Source of the DNA: RGIG1681 sp964646345
Lineage (GTDB): Bacteria; Bacillota; Clostridia; Christensenellales; UBA1242
Assembly: GCA_964646345.1 (NCBI GenBank)
Contig: CAZYDU010000003.1
Location: 49,558-113,557, forward strand
Direction: 5' to 3'
DNA: 64,000 nt
Shown here: positions 1 through 8,997 of the stretch, piece by piece
Numbering within the stretch: the first letter of the stretch is position 1
Layout: every line of letters starts with the position of its first letter
Program-made: the position numbers and the translations under genes
Notes under the pieces: model-generated
What the model was told of the DNA's origin: nothing
The model's input: only the letters and a program-made list of their open reading frames with translations
Databases searched by the model: none

Positions 1-1507
1 AACCAGCCCAGCCTGGCATTGTATCGGTTTCACGTTTTGCTTTTCCACCGCAACAAGGACAAGTTGTGTTTACCCAATCAGAAATAAGTGAAAGTGGACT
101 TTCGCCATCTTTTGTTGGTTCATAAGAATCAACTTTTGGAAGTACTATTGGTAAATTTTCTTCTTTTTCTGGTTGCCAACCGCACTTTTCACAGAAAATC
201 ATAGGTATTGGTTCGCCCCAATATCTTTGACGTGAGAAAATCCAATCACGCATTTTGAAATTAAGTTTCTTTCTAGCCACGCCCATTTTTACAAGTTTAT
301 CTGTGATTGCAACTTTGGCTTGTTCAACAGTTAGACCTGTAAATTCTTCAGAATTGATAAGCTTAATTCCTTTTCCAAGATAATCAAATTTTTCAAGAGC
401 TTTTTCTTGAGTATCGCCTTCGATTACTTGAATTTTTGGAATACCGAACTTATCAGCAAACTCATAATCTCTTTGGTCGTGAGTTGGAACAGCCATAACA
501 GCACCCGTACCATAACCAACCAAAACAAAGTCGCCAATATAAACATCAACTTCTCTGCCGTTTACAGGGTTAATAGCAGTTATACCTTCAAGTTTGCAAC
601 CTGACTTATCTTTATTCATTTCAGTTCTGTCAAACTCACTCTTCTTAGCTGTGTCTTTTCTATATTTTTCAACTTCGTCCCAGTTCTTAATTTTATCTTT
701 CAAACTATCAACAATTTTATTTTCTGGTGCTAAAACCATAAAGGTTATACCATAAATTGTTTCTATACAAGTTGTAAAAATAGAGAATTTGCCACCTTGT
801 TTGATTTCAAAATCAACTTCTACACCCTCACTTTTTCCAATCCAATTAAGTTGGCTTAATTTGATATGGTCAAGATATTCGGTTTTGTTTAAATCATCTG
901 CGAGACGTTCGCCATATTTGGTCATTTTCAAAACCCATTGAGCTTTTGCTTTTTGAGTTGTTTCAGCATGACATTGACAGCAAGTTCCGTCTTCAACTTC
1001 TTCATTAGCCAAAACTCCGCAATTTGGACACCAGTTGACAGTTGTTTCTTGCTTTTCTGCTAAACCCTTTTTATAGAATTGTATAAATTGCCATTGTGTC
1101 CATTTATAATAACTTTCATCGCAAGAGTTAATGGTTCTATCCCAATCAAATGAAAGACCAATGCCTTTTAATTGAGAATGGAAAGTTGCAATATTTCTAG
1201 CAACAATTTCCTGTGGAAGTTTGTGCTCACGAATAGCGGTTCTTTCAGCTTCAAGACCAAAGGCATCAGTTCCAAAAGGAAACATTACATTTTTACCACA
1301 GAGTCGTTCTTTTCTTGCAAAAGCATCAATCGCTGTGTAACTTCTGCAATGACCAAGATGCAAACCAATACCGCTTGGATAAGGAAACTCTATTAAAATA
1401 TATTCATTTTCCTTGCCAGGTTCATGATTCTTTACACTATAAGTATGGTCATCTTCCCAAATTTTTTGCCATTTCTTTTCTATCTTTAGTGGATTATAAT
1501 GTAACAT
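1..1507 (-). CDS. leuS: Leucyl-tRNA synthetase, N-terminal part (cut by window edge)
   Basis: Charges tRNA-Leu with leucine in the cytoplasm. Reverse-strand translation from the ATG at 1507 gives about 502 residues without a stop, so the C-terminal part lies outside the window. Visible are the class I PYPSG...HLGH (HIGH) signature near residue 45, a CxxC zinc-type segment (NWCPNC and CxxC partner) near residues 150-175, and the editing (CP1) domain with GTGAVM and the THDQRD segment. A second CxxC pair near the visible end (TTCPCCGG) follows. The KMSKS loop is not in the window. The start has a clear AGGAG ribosome-binding site. No T-box fits in the 75 bp upstream, so any such control would have to act from before the vanW-like gene. 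Identification is secure. Confidence 0.93.
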   Translation of the reverse strand, partial: MLHYNPLKIEKKWQKIWEDDHTYSVKNHEPGKENEYILIEFPYPSGIGLHLGHCRSYTAIDAFARKERLCGKNVMFPFGTDAFGLEAERTAIREHKLPQEIVARNIATFHSQLKGIGLSFDWDRTINSCDESYYKWTQWQFIQFYKKGLAEKQETTVNWCPNCGVLANEEVEDGTCCQCHAETTQKAKAQWVLKMTKYGERLADDLNKTEYLDHIKLSQLNWIGKSEGVEVDFEIKQGGKFSIFTTCIETIYGITFMVLAPENKIVDSLKDKIKNWDEVEKYRKDTAKKSEFDRTEMNKDKSGCKLEGITAINPVNGREVDVYIGDFVLVGYGTGAVMAVPTHDQRDYEFADKFGIPKIQVIEGDTQEKALEKFDYLGKGIKLINSEEFTGLTVEQAKVAITDKLVKMGVARKKLNFKMRDWIFSRQRYWGEPIPMIFCEKCGWQPEKEENLPIVLPKVDSYEPTKDGESPLSLISDWVNTTCPCCGGKAKRETDTMPGWAG

Positions 1508-1581
1508 AAACGTTCTCCTTTAATTTAATGCGTTTATAATAACACTTTTTTCTCGATTTAACAATGATTTTTTAATATTTT

Positions 1582-2796
1582 TTAATTTTCCCTTTTTACA
1601 ATTACTCCACGAGTTGGATTATATTTATTTTCTCTAATCAATTTTCTTTGCACAAGTTCGCCTTTTTGATTATAGTAATTTAGATAACCCCTTGATGTAA
1701 AACCATCTTTTGAATAACTTATTCGTTTTTCTTCGCCAATGTTTAAATTATAATCTCCAAATTTTAAATAATCTTTTTCAATTATATCTGGCTCTGCTGA
1801 TATTATTGATAACTTTTCACTTTGCCTTGTGATTTTGTATTTGTTCTTTAATCCAAAAATTTTTATTTTGCATGTGTCATTTTCACTGCTGGTTGTGATT
1901 ATTATTTTTCCACCAGAGTTATTTCGCACTTTTAAGTCTGAAGAACCGAAACTTACCATTGCATCAAAACTTGGCTCAACATAAGACACTGGCAAACTGT
2001 GACTTGTTGATTCTATTATTTCTAAATCCGAAAGCAAACAAGCATTGAAAAGTGTTGTTGAAACTTGGCATACACCACCACCATATCCAATAGCAAATGT
2101 TCCATTTGATATTATTTTGGCTTGCTTATAGCCAGTTGATTCATTTCTTTCGCCCGTAATTTTATTAAAACTAAAAATTTCCCCTTCTTCTATAACTAAT
2201 CCATCAAGGGACTTAAGTGCAAGCTTTATATTATTTTTTCTCTCGGCTGAACTAGATGAAAAATTTGTCGAGAAACAACTTTTTTCACAAAACAATTCAC
2301 TAGCGCTTTTTTTATTTTTATAATCTAAAATTTCCAACTTTACATTTATGTCTTTTATATTTTGTTTTACCTGTAAAAAAATGTCACTATAAAACTTTGT
2401 ACGATTAATATTAACCCCGTTGTTGCCTTTACAAAATTTAAGCTTGCATTTGTTGGGTATCACAAAAACTCCATCTTCGGTTTCTTGCATATCAAATTTT
2501 TGAGAAAGTCTTTCATAAATCTCAATTACTTCAGGAAAAATATAATTAACAATTTCTTCTATTGAAAAATTCATTTTCTCAAGTTTCGAAATTATGTTTA
2601 CATTGTGATAATTTTCTTTTTGTGTTTTGCTAAAAATTAACTTAAAATCGCTATCTTTATAATTATAAGTTTTATCATTATATAAAAATGTATAACTATA
2701 TTGGCTATTTTCAGCATAAGCATTTTGTTTGCTAAGGTTAGGAAAATTACATAAACAAAATAAAAAGAGCATGAAAATTATTTTTAAATTTTTCAT
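1582..2796 (-). CDS. VanW-family exported protein
   Basis: VanW-domain proteins (YoaR-like) are extracytoplasmic proteins of unknown biochemical role; the name comes from vancomycin-resistance clusters, but resistance is not implied here. I chose the ATG at 2796, which puts a hydrophobic signal peptide (about residues 1-28) at the N-terminus; an upstream in-frame TTG at 2838 would add 14 residues before it. The VanW core spans about residues 175-305, with the typical GEIFSFN, GYGGGVCQVSTTLFNA and SHSLPVSYVEPSFDA segments. The last 80 residues look like a G5-type beta domain. It lies upstream of leuS on the same strand, 74 bp away. No anchor motif is visible at the C-terminus, so the protein is either secreted or held by an uncleaved signal. 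Confidence 0.85.
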   Translation of the reverse strand: MKNLKIIFMLFLFCLCNFPNLSKQNAYAENSQYSYTFLYNDKTYNYKDSDFKLIFSKTQKENYHNVNIISKLEKMNFSIEEIVNYIFPEVIEIYERLSQKFDMQETEDGVFVIPNKCKLKFCKGNNGVNINRTKFYSDIFLQVKQNIKDINVKLEILDYKNKKSASELFCEKSCFSTNFSSSSAERKNNIKLALKSLDGLVIEEGEIFSFNKITGERNESTGYKQAKIISNGTFAIGYGGGVCQVSTTLFNACLLSDLEIIESTSHSLPVSYVEPSFDAMVSFGSSDLKVRNNSGGKIIITTSSENDTCKIKIFGLKNKYKITRQSEKLSIISAEPDIIEKDYLKFGDYNLNIGEEKRISYSKDGFTSRGYLNYYNQKGELVQRKLIRENKYNPTRGVIVKREN

Positions 2797-2893
2797 ACTC
2801 TTAATATTTGCTAATTTGTCATATTTTATCAAAAACAATATTTTGATATTAAAATGATAGAAATTGTAAAACTAATTAAAGAAATAGTAATCA

Positions 2894-4288
2894 TTAATCA
2901 TCTAAATAAAATCCACGTTTTGAATTTATCATCTTTTTCATAACAAGCAAGAGTTCTTTTTTGTTATTCTTCCTTGGATTTAAAACTGCCCATTCAAGCA
3001 AACTATCAAGCAAAACGTCAATATTTTCAATATTAATTTGTGGGCAATTTTTTATTACATCATCGCCATTTATTTCCAAATCTCTAAGTTCAAATGGAGT
3101 TTTTTCTTTAATCATTTGATTGTAAGTATTTCTCAAAATTTCAGCTGACCTGTTTTTTTTGCCATAACCAGTTGTTTCATTATAAATAACGGTTTTTATT
3201 TCAATTATATTTTCAATAACAACTCTATTGTTAAAAATAAATTTTCTAACTGTGTTTTTTGGAGCAAGACAATATTTATTAAAATCGTAACCCAAAATAG
3301 TTCTGATTACATTTTCAACAACATGTTTTGGATAACCCAAACCATTTATGCCCAAGTTTTTTTCAACAATAACTCTAACAAAATCTTTTGAACCAAAAAT
3401 ACTTTTTGATTCTTCAATTACTTTTACTTTTGCCGAATCATGCAACAAAACAGCTAGACGAATGCTTGGAGAAGAATTTTTTAAAGTATTTAAAATATGG
3501 TCGTAAATTTTTTCGCCTTTCTTGTCACAAACTTTAGATTTTTGAATATCTGCCATTGCTGGTAATATTTCATTCCAAACACCAAGTTCCCCAATTAAAA
3601 CCATGGCTCTAAAATGTGCATCTTTTGTATACAATAAATCAGGATAAATTTGGTCAGCTGTTAAAAGTTTTTCAAACTCATTTTTTAATCTAAATTTAGA
3701 CATATAATGAATTTTGTATGCATTTTGTTTTGCATAAAACCATTCTTCTTCCGGAATAGTTAACCCTAAGCTACAAGCAAATCTAACAAATCTCAAAATT
3801 CTTTCAGGGTCATCATTAAATACAATTTTTGGAACTTTTACTGTTGTGATTTTTTTATCCTTCAAATCTTCAATACCACCCAATGGGTCAATAAATGATG
3901 AATTTTGAATATCATAGTAAATTGCATTAATTCTAAAATCACGGCGTCTTGCATCTTCTTCTAGCTGGTCAATAAATTCAATAGATGTTGGGCTGTGAGA
4001 TTCATCTTCATAAATTTCACGTCTAAAGGTAGCGTATTCATATCTACGTTTACCACTTATTTCCATAACACCAAATTTTTCATTTAAAGAAGATACACTA
4101 AATTTTGTACCGTCAAGCATTTCTCTCAATTCATCAGGTTTAACTGAAGAACAAAGGTCAATATCATCTCTAATTAAGCTTTGTATTCCTAAATAAGAAT
4201 CTCTAACATAACCACCAACAATATAAAGTGGTTTATTATTATCTCTAAAGATTTCAGAAAGTTCTTTAAGTTCTGCTGAAATTTTCAT
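2894..4288 (-). CDS. cca: CCA tRNA nucleotidyltransferase with HD domain
   Basis: Adds or repairs the 3'-terminal CCA of tRNAs, a class II nucleotidyltransferase of the poly(A) polymerase family. The head has the GGYVRDSYLG motif near residue 26, the catalytic RDDIDLC aspartates near residue 40, the RRDFRINAI motif near residue 113 and RILRFVRFA near residue 163. A C-terminal HD-type segment (LLHDSAK near residue 280) suggests the version with an HD phosphohydrolase region. The 464-residue length fits this subclass. The ATG at 4288 has an AAGGAG-like site upstream. Genes with this fold can also be poly(A) polymerases; the motif set and length favour CCA addition. Confidence 0.9.
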   Translation of the reverse strand: MKISAELKELSEIFRDNNKPLYIVGGYVRDSYLGIQSLIRDDIDLCSSVKPDELREMLDGTKFSVSSLNEKFGVMEISGKRRYEYATFRREIYEDESHSPTSIEFIDQLEEDARRRDFRINAIYYDIQNSSFIDPLGGIEDLKDKKITTVKVPKIVFNDDPERILRFVRFACSLGLTIPEEEWFYAKQNAYKIHYMSKFRLKNEFEKLLTADQIYPDLLYTKDAHFRAMVLIGELGVWNEILPAMADIQKSKVCDKKGEKIYDHILNTLKNSSPSIRLAVLLHDSAKVKVIEESKSIFGSKDFVRVIVEKNLGINGLGYPKHVVENVIRTILGYDFNKYCLAPKNTVRKFIFNNRVVIENIIEIKTVIYNETTGYGKKNRSAEILRNTYNQMIKEKTPFELRDLEINGDDVIKNCPQINIENIDVLLDSLLEWAVLNPRKNNKKELLLVMKKMINSKRGFYLDD

Positions 4289-4423
4289 TTTATTCTCCTT
4301 AGATTACATTTTACTACATAATATTAACACAAAAACTAAGTTTATCAAACCATTTTTTATTATCAAACGTAATTTTTTTGTAAATTATTACATATTTTTA
4401 ATTTATTTATAAACACTAAAAGT

Positions 4424-5101
4424 ATGAAAAAACTAATTTTATGTTTTTGTGGTTTTATGTTATTGTTTTTTGTTTCTTGCAAAAATATACCTATTCAAGA
4501 TAATCCACCCGATTTAGAAAATCAAGTTGCACACGAATTAATGATAAGAGATAAAAATTACTCAGATGAAACACTAAAAGCAATGTCGGTTATTATTCGA
4601 ACTAATTTATCTATTAATTCACCTACTAAAAGCAATTTTGGGGCTAGTGAAAAATATTTAAAGTTAACAAATCAAACAAAAGGACAAGTTTTAAAAAATA
4701 ATCAAAATAATATTGTTGAAATTTCATTTGAAAATTCGGATAATTATAAATGGCAAAAATCAATTAAAAAAAGTGAGATTTTAAAATACGCTTTAAAAAA
4801 TAATATTTCGCTTACAACTCTATCGAAAATTAATCCAGACATAAAAGACGGAGTTGTTATGGGCTTAGAAATTGGCAATAAATACTTTAATTATGAAGAA
4901 TTAGCAAAAGAATTTAATCTTGAATCAAATATTATAGAAAATATCACACAAAATAAAAATGAAATTATATTAAGCGGAAAAAATAAGGGATTTAATGGAT
5001 ATTTTAATATAGAAAAATGCGAACAATTATCAAATAATAATTATTTTTATCAGGATATTTTAGGGTATTTTTTCGAGAATTTAACAGTTATTAAAAATTA
5101 A
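4424..5101 (+). CDS. Lipoprotein with a degenerate SpoIID/LytB-like domain
   Basis: A signal peptide ending in a lipobox (FVSC, Cys at residue 19) makes this a membrane-anchored lipoprotein. The rest follows the order of a SpoIID/LytB domain: a DETLKAMSVIIRT segment resembles the E.LKAQAVAARTY motif, and the last 40 residues (GFNGYFNIEKC ... YFYQDILGYFFENL) run parallel to the GHGVGMSQYGA ... Y..IL.YYYPGT end of the family. The central GHG and MSQ residues are absent. SpoIID is a peptidoglycan lytic transglycosylase, so this copy is probably inactive or a structural relative. The assignment rests on spacing and motif order only. No Shine-Dalgarno site is visible before the ATG. The gene is divergent from cca. 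Confidence 0.5.
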   Translation: MKKLILCFCGFMLLFFVSCKNIPIQDNPPDLENQVAHELMIRDKNYSDETLKAMSVIIRTNLSINSPTKSNFGASEKYLKLTNQTKGQVLKNNQNNIVEISFENSDNYKWQKSIKKSEILKYALKNNISLTTLSKINPDIKDGVVMGLEIGNKYFNYEELAKEFNLESNIIENITQNKNEIILSGKNKGFNGYFNIEKCEQLSNNNYFYQDILGYFFENLTVIKN

Positions 5102-5272
5102 TGTTAAAAAATGTTAAAAATTAACAAAAAAATCTTAAAAAATTAGAGTTATTATTAACAATGTTTTCTTTAATTTATAAGCATTTAGGCGACTTATTAA
5201 CATATTAACAAAGCTTATTATTAATATAATTCTTAAAAAATATAAATTATCTTGTTAAAAATCAAAAAATAA

Positions 5273-5306
5273 AAAATCTCCTAAGTTTATTTTCTTAAGA
5301 GATTTA
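5273..5306 (-). terminator. Terminator of the ABC exporter operon
   Basis: AAATCTCCTAAG pairs with CTTAAGAGATTT around an 8-base loop, followed on the minus strand by a T-rich run, directly after the stop codon of the second ABC gene. Confidence 0.7.
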
Positions 5307-5309
5307 TTT

Positions 5310-7133
5310 TTATGAATTAGAACTTTCAAACTGACTATTATATAAATTAGCATAAAAGCCTTTCTTTTTTAATAATTCAGAGTGATTTCCCTGTTCAATT
5401 ATTTGACCTTTATTCATGACGAGAATAACATCTGCTGATGTAATTGTTGAAAGCCTGTGAGCAACAACAAAACTTGTTCTTCCAGCCATAATTCTATCAA
5501 AAGCTTCTTGAACACTTTTTTCTGTTCTAGTGTCAATATTAGATGTAGCTTCGTCTAAAATAAGCATTGGTGGTTTTAATAGCATTACACGGGCAATACA
5601 AATAAGTTGTTTTTCGCCTTGTGATAAGTTGCTACCACCTTCAATAATTTCAGTATCATATTTTTTTGGTAATTTTTCAATATAATCATGAATACCTGCC
5701 ATTTTGGCTGCTTCAATAATGTCATTTAGTGAAGCATTTGGGTTTCCATAGGCAATATTTTCACGAATTGTTGAACTAAATAGCCAAGTATCTTGCAATA
5801 CCATGCCGTATTTATTACGTAAACTGCTTCTTGTTATTTCTTTTATAGGTGTGTCACTAACTGTGATATATCCTGAGTTTACATCATAAAATCTCATCAA
5901 AAGATTGATGATTGTTGATTTTCCACAGCCGGTTGGACCAACAATCGCAATTTTTTGACCTTGTTTAACTGATAAGTTTAGATTTTGTATAAGTGAAGTT
6001 TTTGGAATATATGAGAAATTAACGTTTTTTATTTCAATTTCGCCAGTACAATTAAGTAAGTCTGGCAAGAGCTCATCACTTGGTTCATCACGTTCTTCGA
6101 GTATTGAAAATACACGGTTTGAAGCTGCGAAAGCTGCTTGAATATCTGATATTTGCTCAGATATATCGGCAAAAGGTTCGCCAAAGCTATTTGCATAAGA
6201 AAGGAATGTTGTGATAATTCCGACTTGTATTTCCCCACGCAATGCTAATATACAACCAAATAGACCAACTGCACCATAAGTTATACCATTGATAAATCTT
6301 GTTGTTGGTGCGGTTAAAGTGCTATAAAATAATGCTTGAGTTGATGTTTTTGCATATTCATTGTTTAAAGTTTTAAAACTTTCAATACTTTTTTCTTCAT
6401 GGTTGAAAGCTTTAACAACTCTTTCCCCACCAATATATTCTTCAAGGTAACCAGACATTTCGCCTTGTTTTTCCATTTCTTTTTTGATATATTTTCGGGA
6501 TTTTTTTACAATTATAGTTGAAGTTACTAAACTTAGTGGCGTTATAATTAATATTACTAATGATAAATGAACATTCATAACAAACATTGCTATAAGCGTT
6601 CCAATAATTGTTCCAATACCGCTAATTGCAGTGGCAAGACCTTCCAAAAAACCATCAGTCATAACATCAATGTCATTAATCATACGAGAAATTAAGTCGC
6701 CATGTGATGTTGTATCGATAAAACTTATAGGAACTTTTTGGAATTTTTCAAATAAAAGGTCACGTATTCGATAAGTTCCCATGTAGTTATATTTTGCTAA
6801 AAATACTTGTTGTAAAAAGTTAGAAATTGCGGAAACTATTGAAATTCCAGCAATAATTGCGATATTTTTATAAAGTTCTGCGAAATTTACATTACCTTCA
6901 GAGATGATGCAGTTTATTGCATATCCTGTGTAAATAGGATTAAAAACAACGCAAAATGTGTAAATAATATCCAAAATTACGGCAAAATATAAGTAAAAAC
7001 GGTAATCTCTTGCATAATGGAATACTTTTTTTATTGTTGCAAAAGCACCTTTTTTCTTTGATAATTTATTTTTTAATTTTTCAGATTGTTTATCACGCAA
7101 TTCATTTGAAGACAGTCGTTTATAATCGCTCAT
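5310..7133 (-). CDS. ABC exporter half, catalytically competent ATPase subunit
   Basis: Half of a type IV (ABCB-like) exporter that moves a drug, lipid or peptide across the cytoplasmic membrane. Residues 40-330 form the six-helix membrane domain. The nucleotide-binding domain has Walker A GPTGCGKST, Walker B LILDEATSNID with the catalytic glutamate, and the H-loop AHRLST. The signature motif reads LSQGE instead of LSGGQ. Its ATG overlaps the stop of the preceding gene (TAATG), so the two are translationally coupled and almost certainly form a heterodimer of the TM287/288 or BmrCD kind. In that class the competent Walker site sits with a degenerate signature, as seen here. Substrate unknown. 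Confidence 0.88.
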   Translation of the reverse strand: MSDYKRLSSNELRDKQSEKLKNKLSKKKGAFATIKKVFHYARDYRFYLYFAVILDIIYTFCVVFNPIYTGYAINCIISEGNVNFAELYKNIAIIAGISIVSAISNFLQQVFLAKYNYMGTYRIRDLLFEKFQKVPISFIDTTSHGDLISRMINDIDVMTDGFLEGLATAISGIGTIIGTLIAMFVMNVHLSLVILIITPLSLVTSTIIVKKSRKYIKKEMEKQGEMSGYLEEYIGGERVVKAFNHEEKSIESFKTLNNEYAKTSTQALFYSTLTAPTTRFINGITYGAVGLFGCILALRGEIQVGIITTFLSYANSFGEPFADISEQISDIQAAFAASNRVFSILEERDEPSDELLPDLLNCTGEIEIKNVNFSYIPKTSLIQNLNLSVKQGQKIAIVGPTGCGKSTIINLLMRFYDVNSGYITVSDTPIKEITRSSLRNKYGMVLQDTWLFSSTIRENIAYGNPNASLNDIIEAAKMAGIHDYIEKLPKKYDTEIIEGGSNLSQGEKQLICIARVMLLKPPMLILDEATSNIDTRTEKSVQEAFDRIMAGRTSFVVAHRLSTITSADVILVMNKGQIIEQGNHSELLKKKGFYANLYNSQFESSNS

Positions 7134-8884
7134 TATCTTGACTCCTTTTTATTTTGTGAATAATGTATTTCTTGATAAACATTGCATCTTTCAAGAAGTT
7201 CGGCATGAGTACCAATATCAACAATGTCACCATTATTGATAACGATAATTTTATTTGCGTCACGAATTGAGTTTGTTCTTTGTGTTACAATAAAGGTTGT
7301 TGCGTTTGCTAGTGATAATCTAATTGATTTTCTAAGTTTTGCATCAGTAGCAAAGTCTAACGCACTTGATGCGTCATCTAAAATAATAATATGTGGGTTG
7401 CCTACTAATGCTCTTGCAATAGTTAACCTTTGTCTTTGACCACCAGAAAAATTTGTTCCACCTTTGTTTACGTGGTGTTCCAAAAATTCAGGATAATCTT
7501 TAACAAAATCATATGCTTGTGCAATTTTTAAAGCTTTAATAATTTCTTCATCACTTGCATCAGGTTTTCTCCAGCACATATTTGATTTTATTGTACCTTC
7601 AAATAGTGTTGGATTTTGTGGAACTAGTCCTATAATGTTTCTTAAATCTTCAAGAGAATATTTTTTTACATTTATATCATTAACTAATATTTCTCCACTT
7701 GTGGCATCGTAAAACCTTGGAATAAGGTTAATAATTGAACTTTTTCCGCTTCCAGTACCACCGATTATACCAATAATATCTCCTGGTTCTGCGGTAAAAC
7801 TTAAACCATTTACCGCATTTTTAACTTCTGAATAAGAAAAGTTAACATTTTTAAATTCAACTTTTCCTAAGTTAACATTTTCAAAATCAACTTTAGTTGG
7901 GTTTGCTGGGTCTTTGACTGAATTTTTAATAATCATTAATTCATTAACACGTTCACTTGATGCATTCATTCTTGTAACTATTGTGATTAAGTTTGCAAGT
8001 GTTACAATACAAGCTGAAATCGTGCCAAAATAATCAATAAAGGCAATAAGTTTTCCTTGAGAAAGTTCGCCGATATTAACTTCAATCCCACCAAAATAGA
8101 ATAATGCAATAACCGCAAAGTTTACGACTAAAGAAATTAGTGGAATTAACGAACTATTCCAAACACCGTGTTTTAATTGAGTTTGAATTAAATCATAGTT
8201 TGAATTTTTAAATTTTTCTGTTTCAGATGTTTGTTTATTAAACGCTCTTACAACTCTAACACCAGTTAGATTTTCACGTGTAATACTTGTTGTTTTGTCA
8301 AGTTTTGCTTTAATGTTAACAAGTAATGGCTTTAATTTGCCCATTATTTTCCAAACTATAAATATTAATATAGGAATAATAACTATAAATATTAAGCTTA
8401 ATTTAACATTTATAAATAATGACATTATTAATGAACCGATAATTAGCACTGGTGTTCGCATGATTGTTCTTAGGATTGAGCCAATACCTACTTGGATATT
8501 TCTTACATCGTTAACAGTTCTATTTAATAATGTTGTTGTTGAAAATTTATCAAGTTCTGAATGTGAAAGTGAGTTAATGTGTCCAAAAACATCGTCACGG
8601 ATATCTCGACCAACACCGCGAGATGCAATGGCGGCACATTTTTGACCGATAATTGCAAAAAAGAAACCAACAATATTCAAAATCAGAATAAGGACACCAT
8701 ATTTAATTATATAGTTTTTATCGTTATGTGAAATTCCTACGTCAATAATTTGTGCCATAATAAAAGGAACGAAAAGTTCTGTTAACGTTTCGATACATTT
8801 GCAAAATGGTGCAAAAAATGCCTGGAATTTGTAATTTTTCAAATAACTAAAATATCTAAATTCTTTTTTTGTTTTGTTTTTCAT
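7133..8884 (-). CDS. ABC exporter half, degenerate ATPase subunit
   Basis: First gene of the exporter pair. It has six membrane helices in the first 310 residues, then a nucleotide-binding domain with Walker A GGTGSGKSS and a canonical signature FSGGQRQR. Walker B ends ILDDASSALD, with aspartate replacing the catalytic glutamate, and the H-loop position reads TQR instead of an HR pair. These are the substitutions expected of the degenerate subunit in heterodimeric exporters. One competent and one non-hydrolysing ATP site are therefore predicted for the complex. It starts at the ATG at 8884 and ends inside the start of the second subunit gene. Confidence 0.88.
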   Translation of the reverse strand: MKNKTKKEFRYFSYLKNYKFQAFFAPFCKCIETLTELFVPFIMAQIIDVGISHNDKNYIIKYGVLILILNIVGFFFAIIGQKCAAIASRGVGRDIRDDVFGHINSLSHSELDKFSTTTLLNRTVNDVRNIQVGIGSILRTIMRTPVLIIGSLIMSLFINVKLSLIFIVIIPILIFIVWKIMGKLKPLLVNIKAKLDKTTSITRENLTGVRVVRAFNKQTSETEKFKNSNYDLIQTQLKHGVWNSSLIPLISLVVNFAVIALFYFGGIEVNIGELSQGKLIAFIDYFGTISACIVTLANLITIVTRMNASSERVNELMIIKNSVKDPANPTKVDFENVNLGKVEFKNVNFSYSEVKNAVNGLSFTAEPGDIIGIIGGTGSGKSSIINLIPRFYDATSGEILVNDINVKKYSLEDLRNIIGLVPQNPTLFEGTIKSNMCWRKPDASDEEIIKALKIAQAYDFVKDYPEFLEHHVNKGGTNFSGGQRQRLTIARALVGNPHIIILDDASSALDFATDAKLRKSIRLSLANATTFIVTQRTNSIRDANKIIVINNGDIVDIGTHAELLERCNVYQEIHYSQNKKESR

Positions 8885-8898
8885 TTTAATTTAAACCG

Positions 8899-8927
8899 TT
8901 GTAAAATTTTTTATATTATTGTATAAT
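8899..8927 (+). promoter_or_regulatory. Promoter of the glycosyltransferase gene
   Basis: TTGTAA and TATAAT boxes with 17-bp spacing, about 70 bp upstream of the predicted ATG. Confidence 0.6.
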
Positions 8928-8997
8928 AAGCATATTATAAGATAAATAAAATTTTCAGTCAAACAAAAAGGAGTTGAAATTTTAAACAAAATACAAA

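Noticed and set aside
1508..1581. T-box leader for leuS
   Set aside because: Only 74 bp upstream, no specifier stem, no UGGN antiterminator sequence seen.
1582..2796. Vancomycin resistance
   Set aside because: VanW-domain proteins are common outside resistance clusters, and no vanHAX genes are present.
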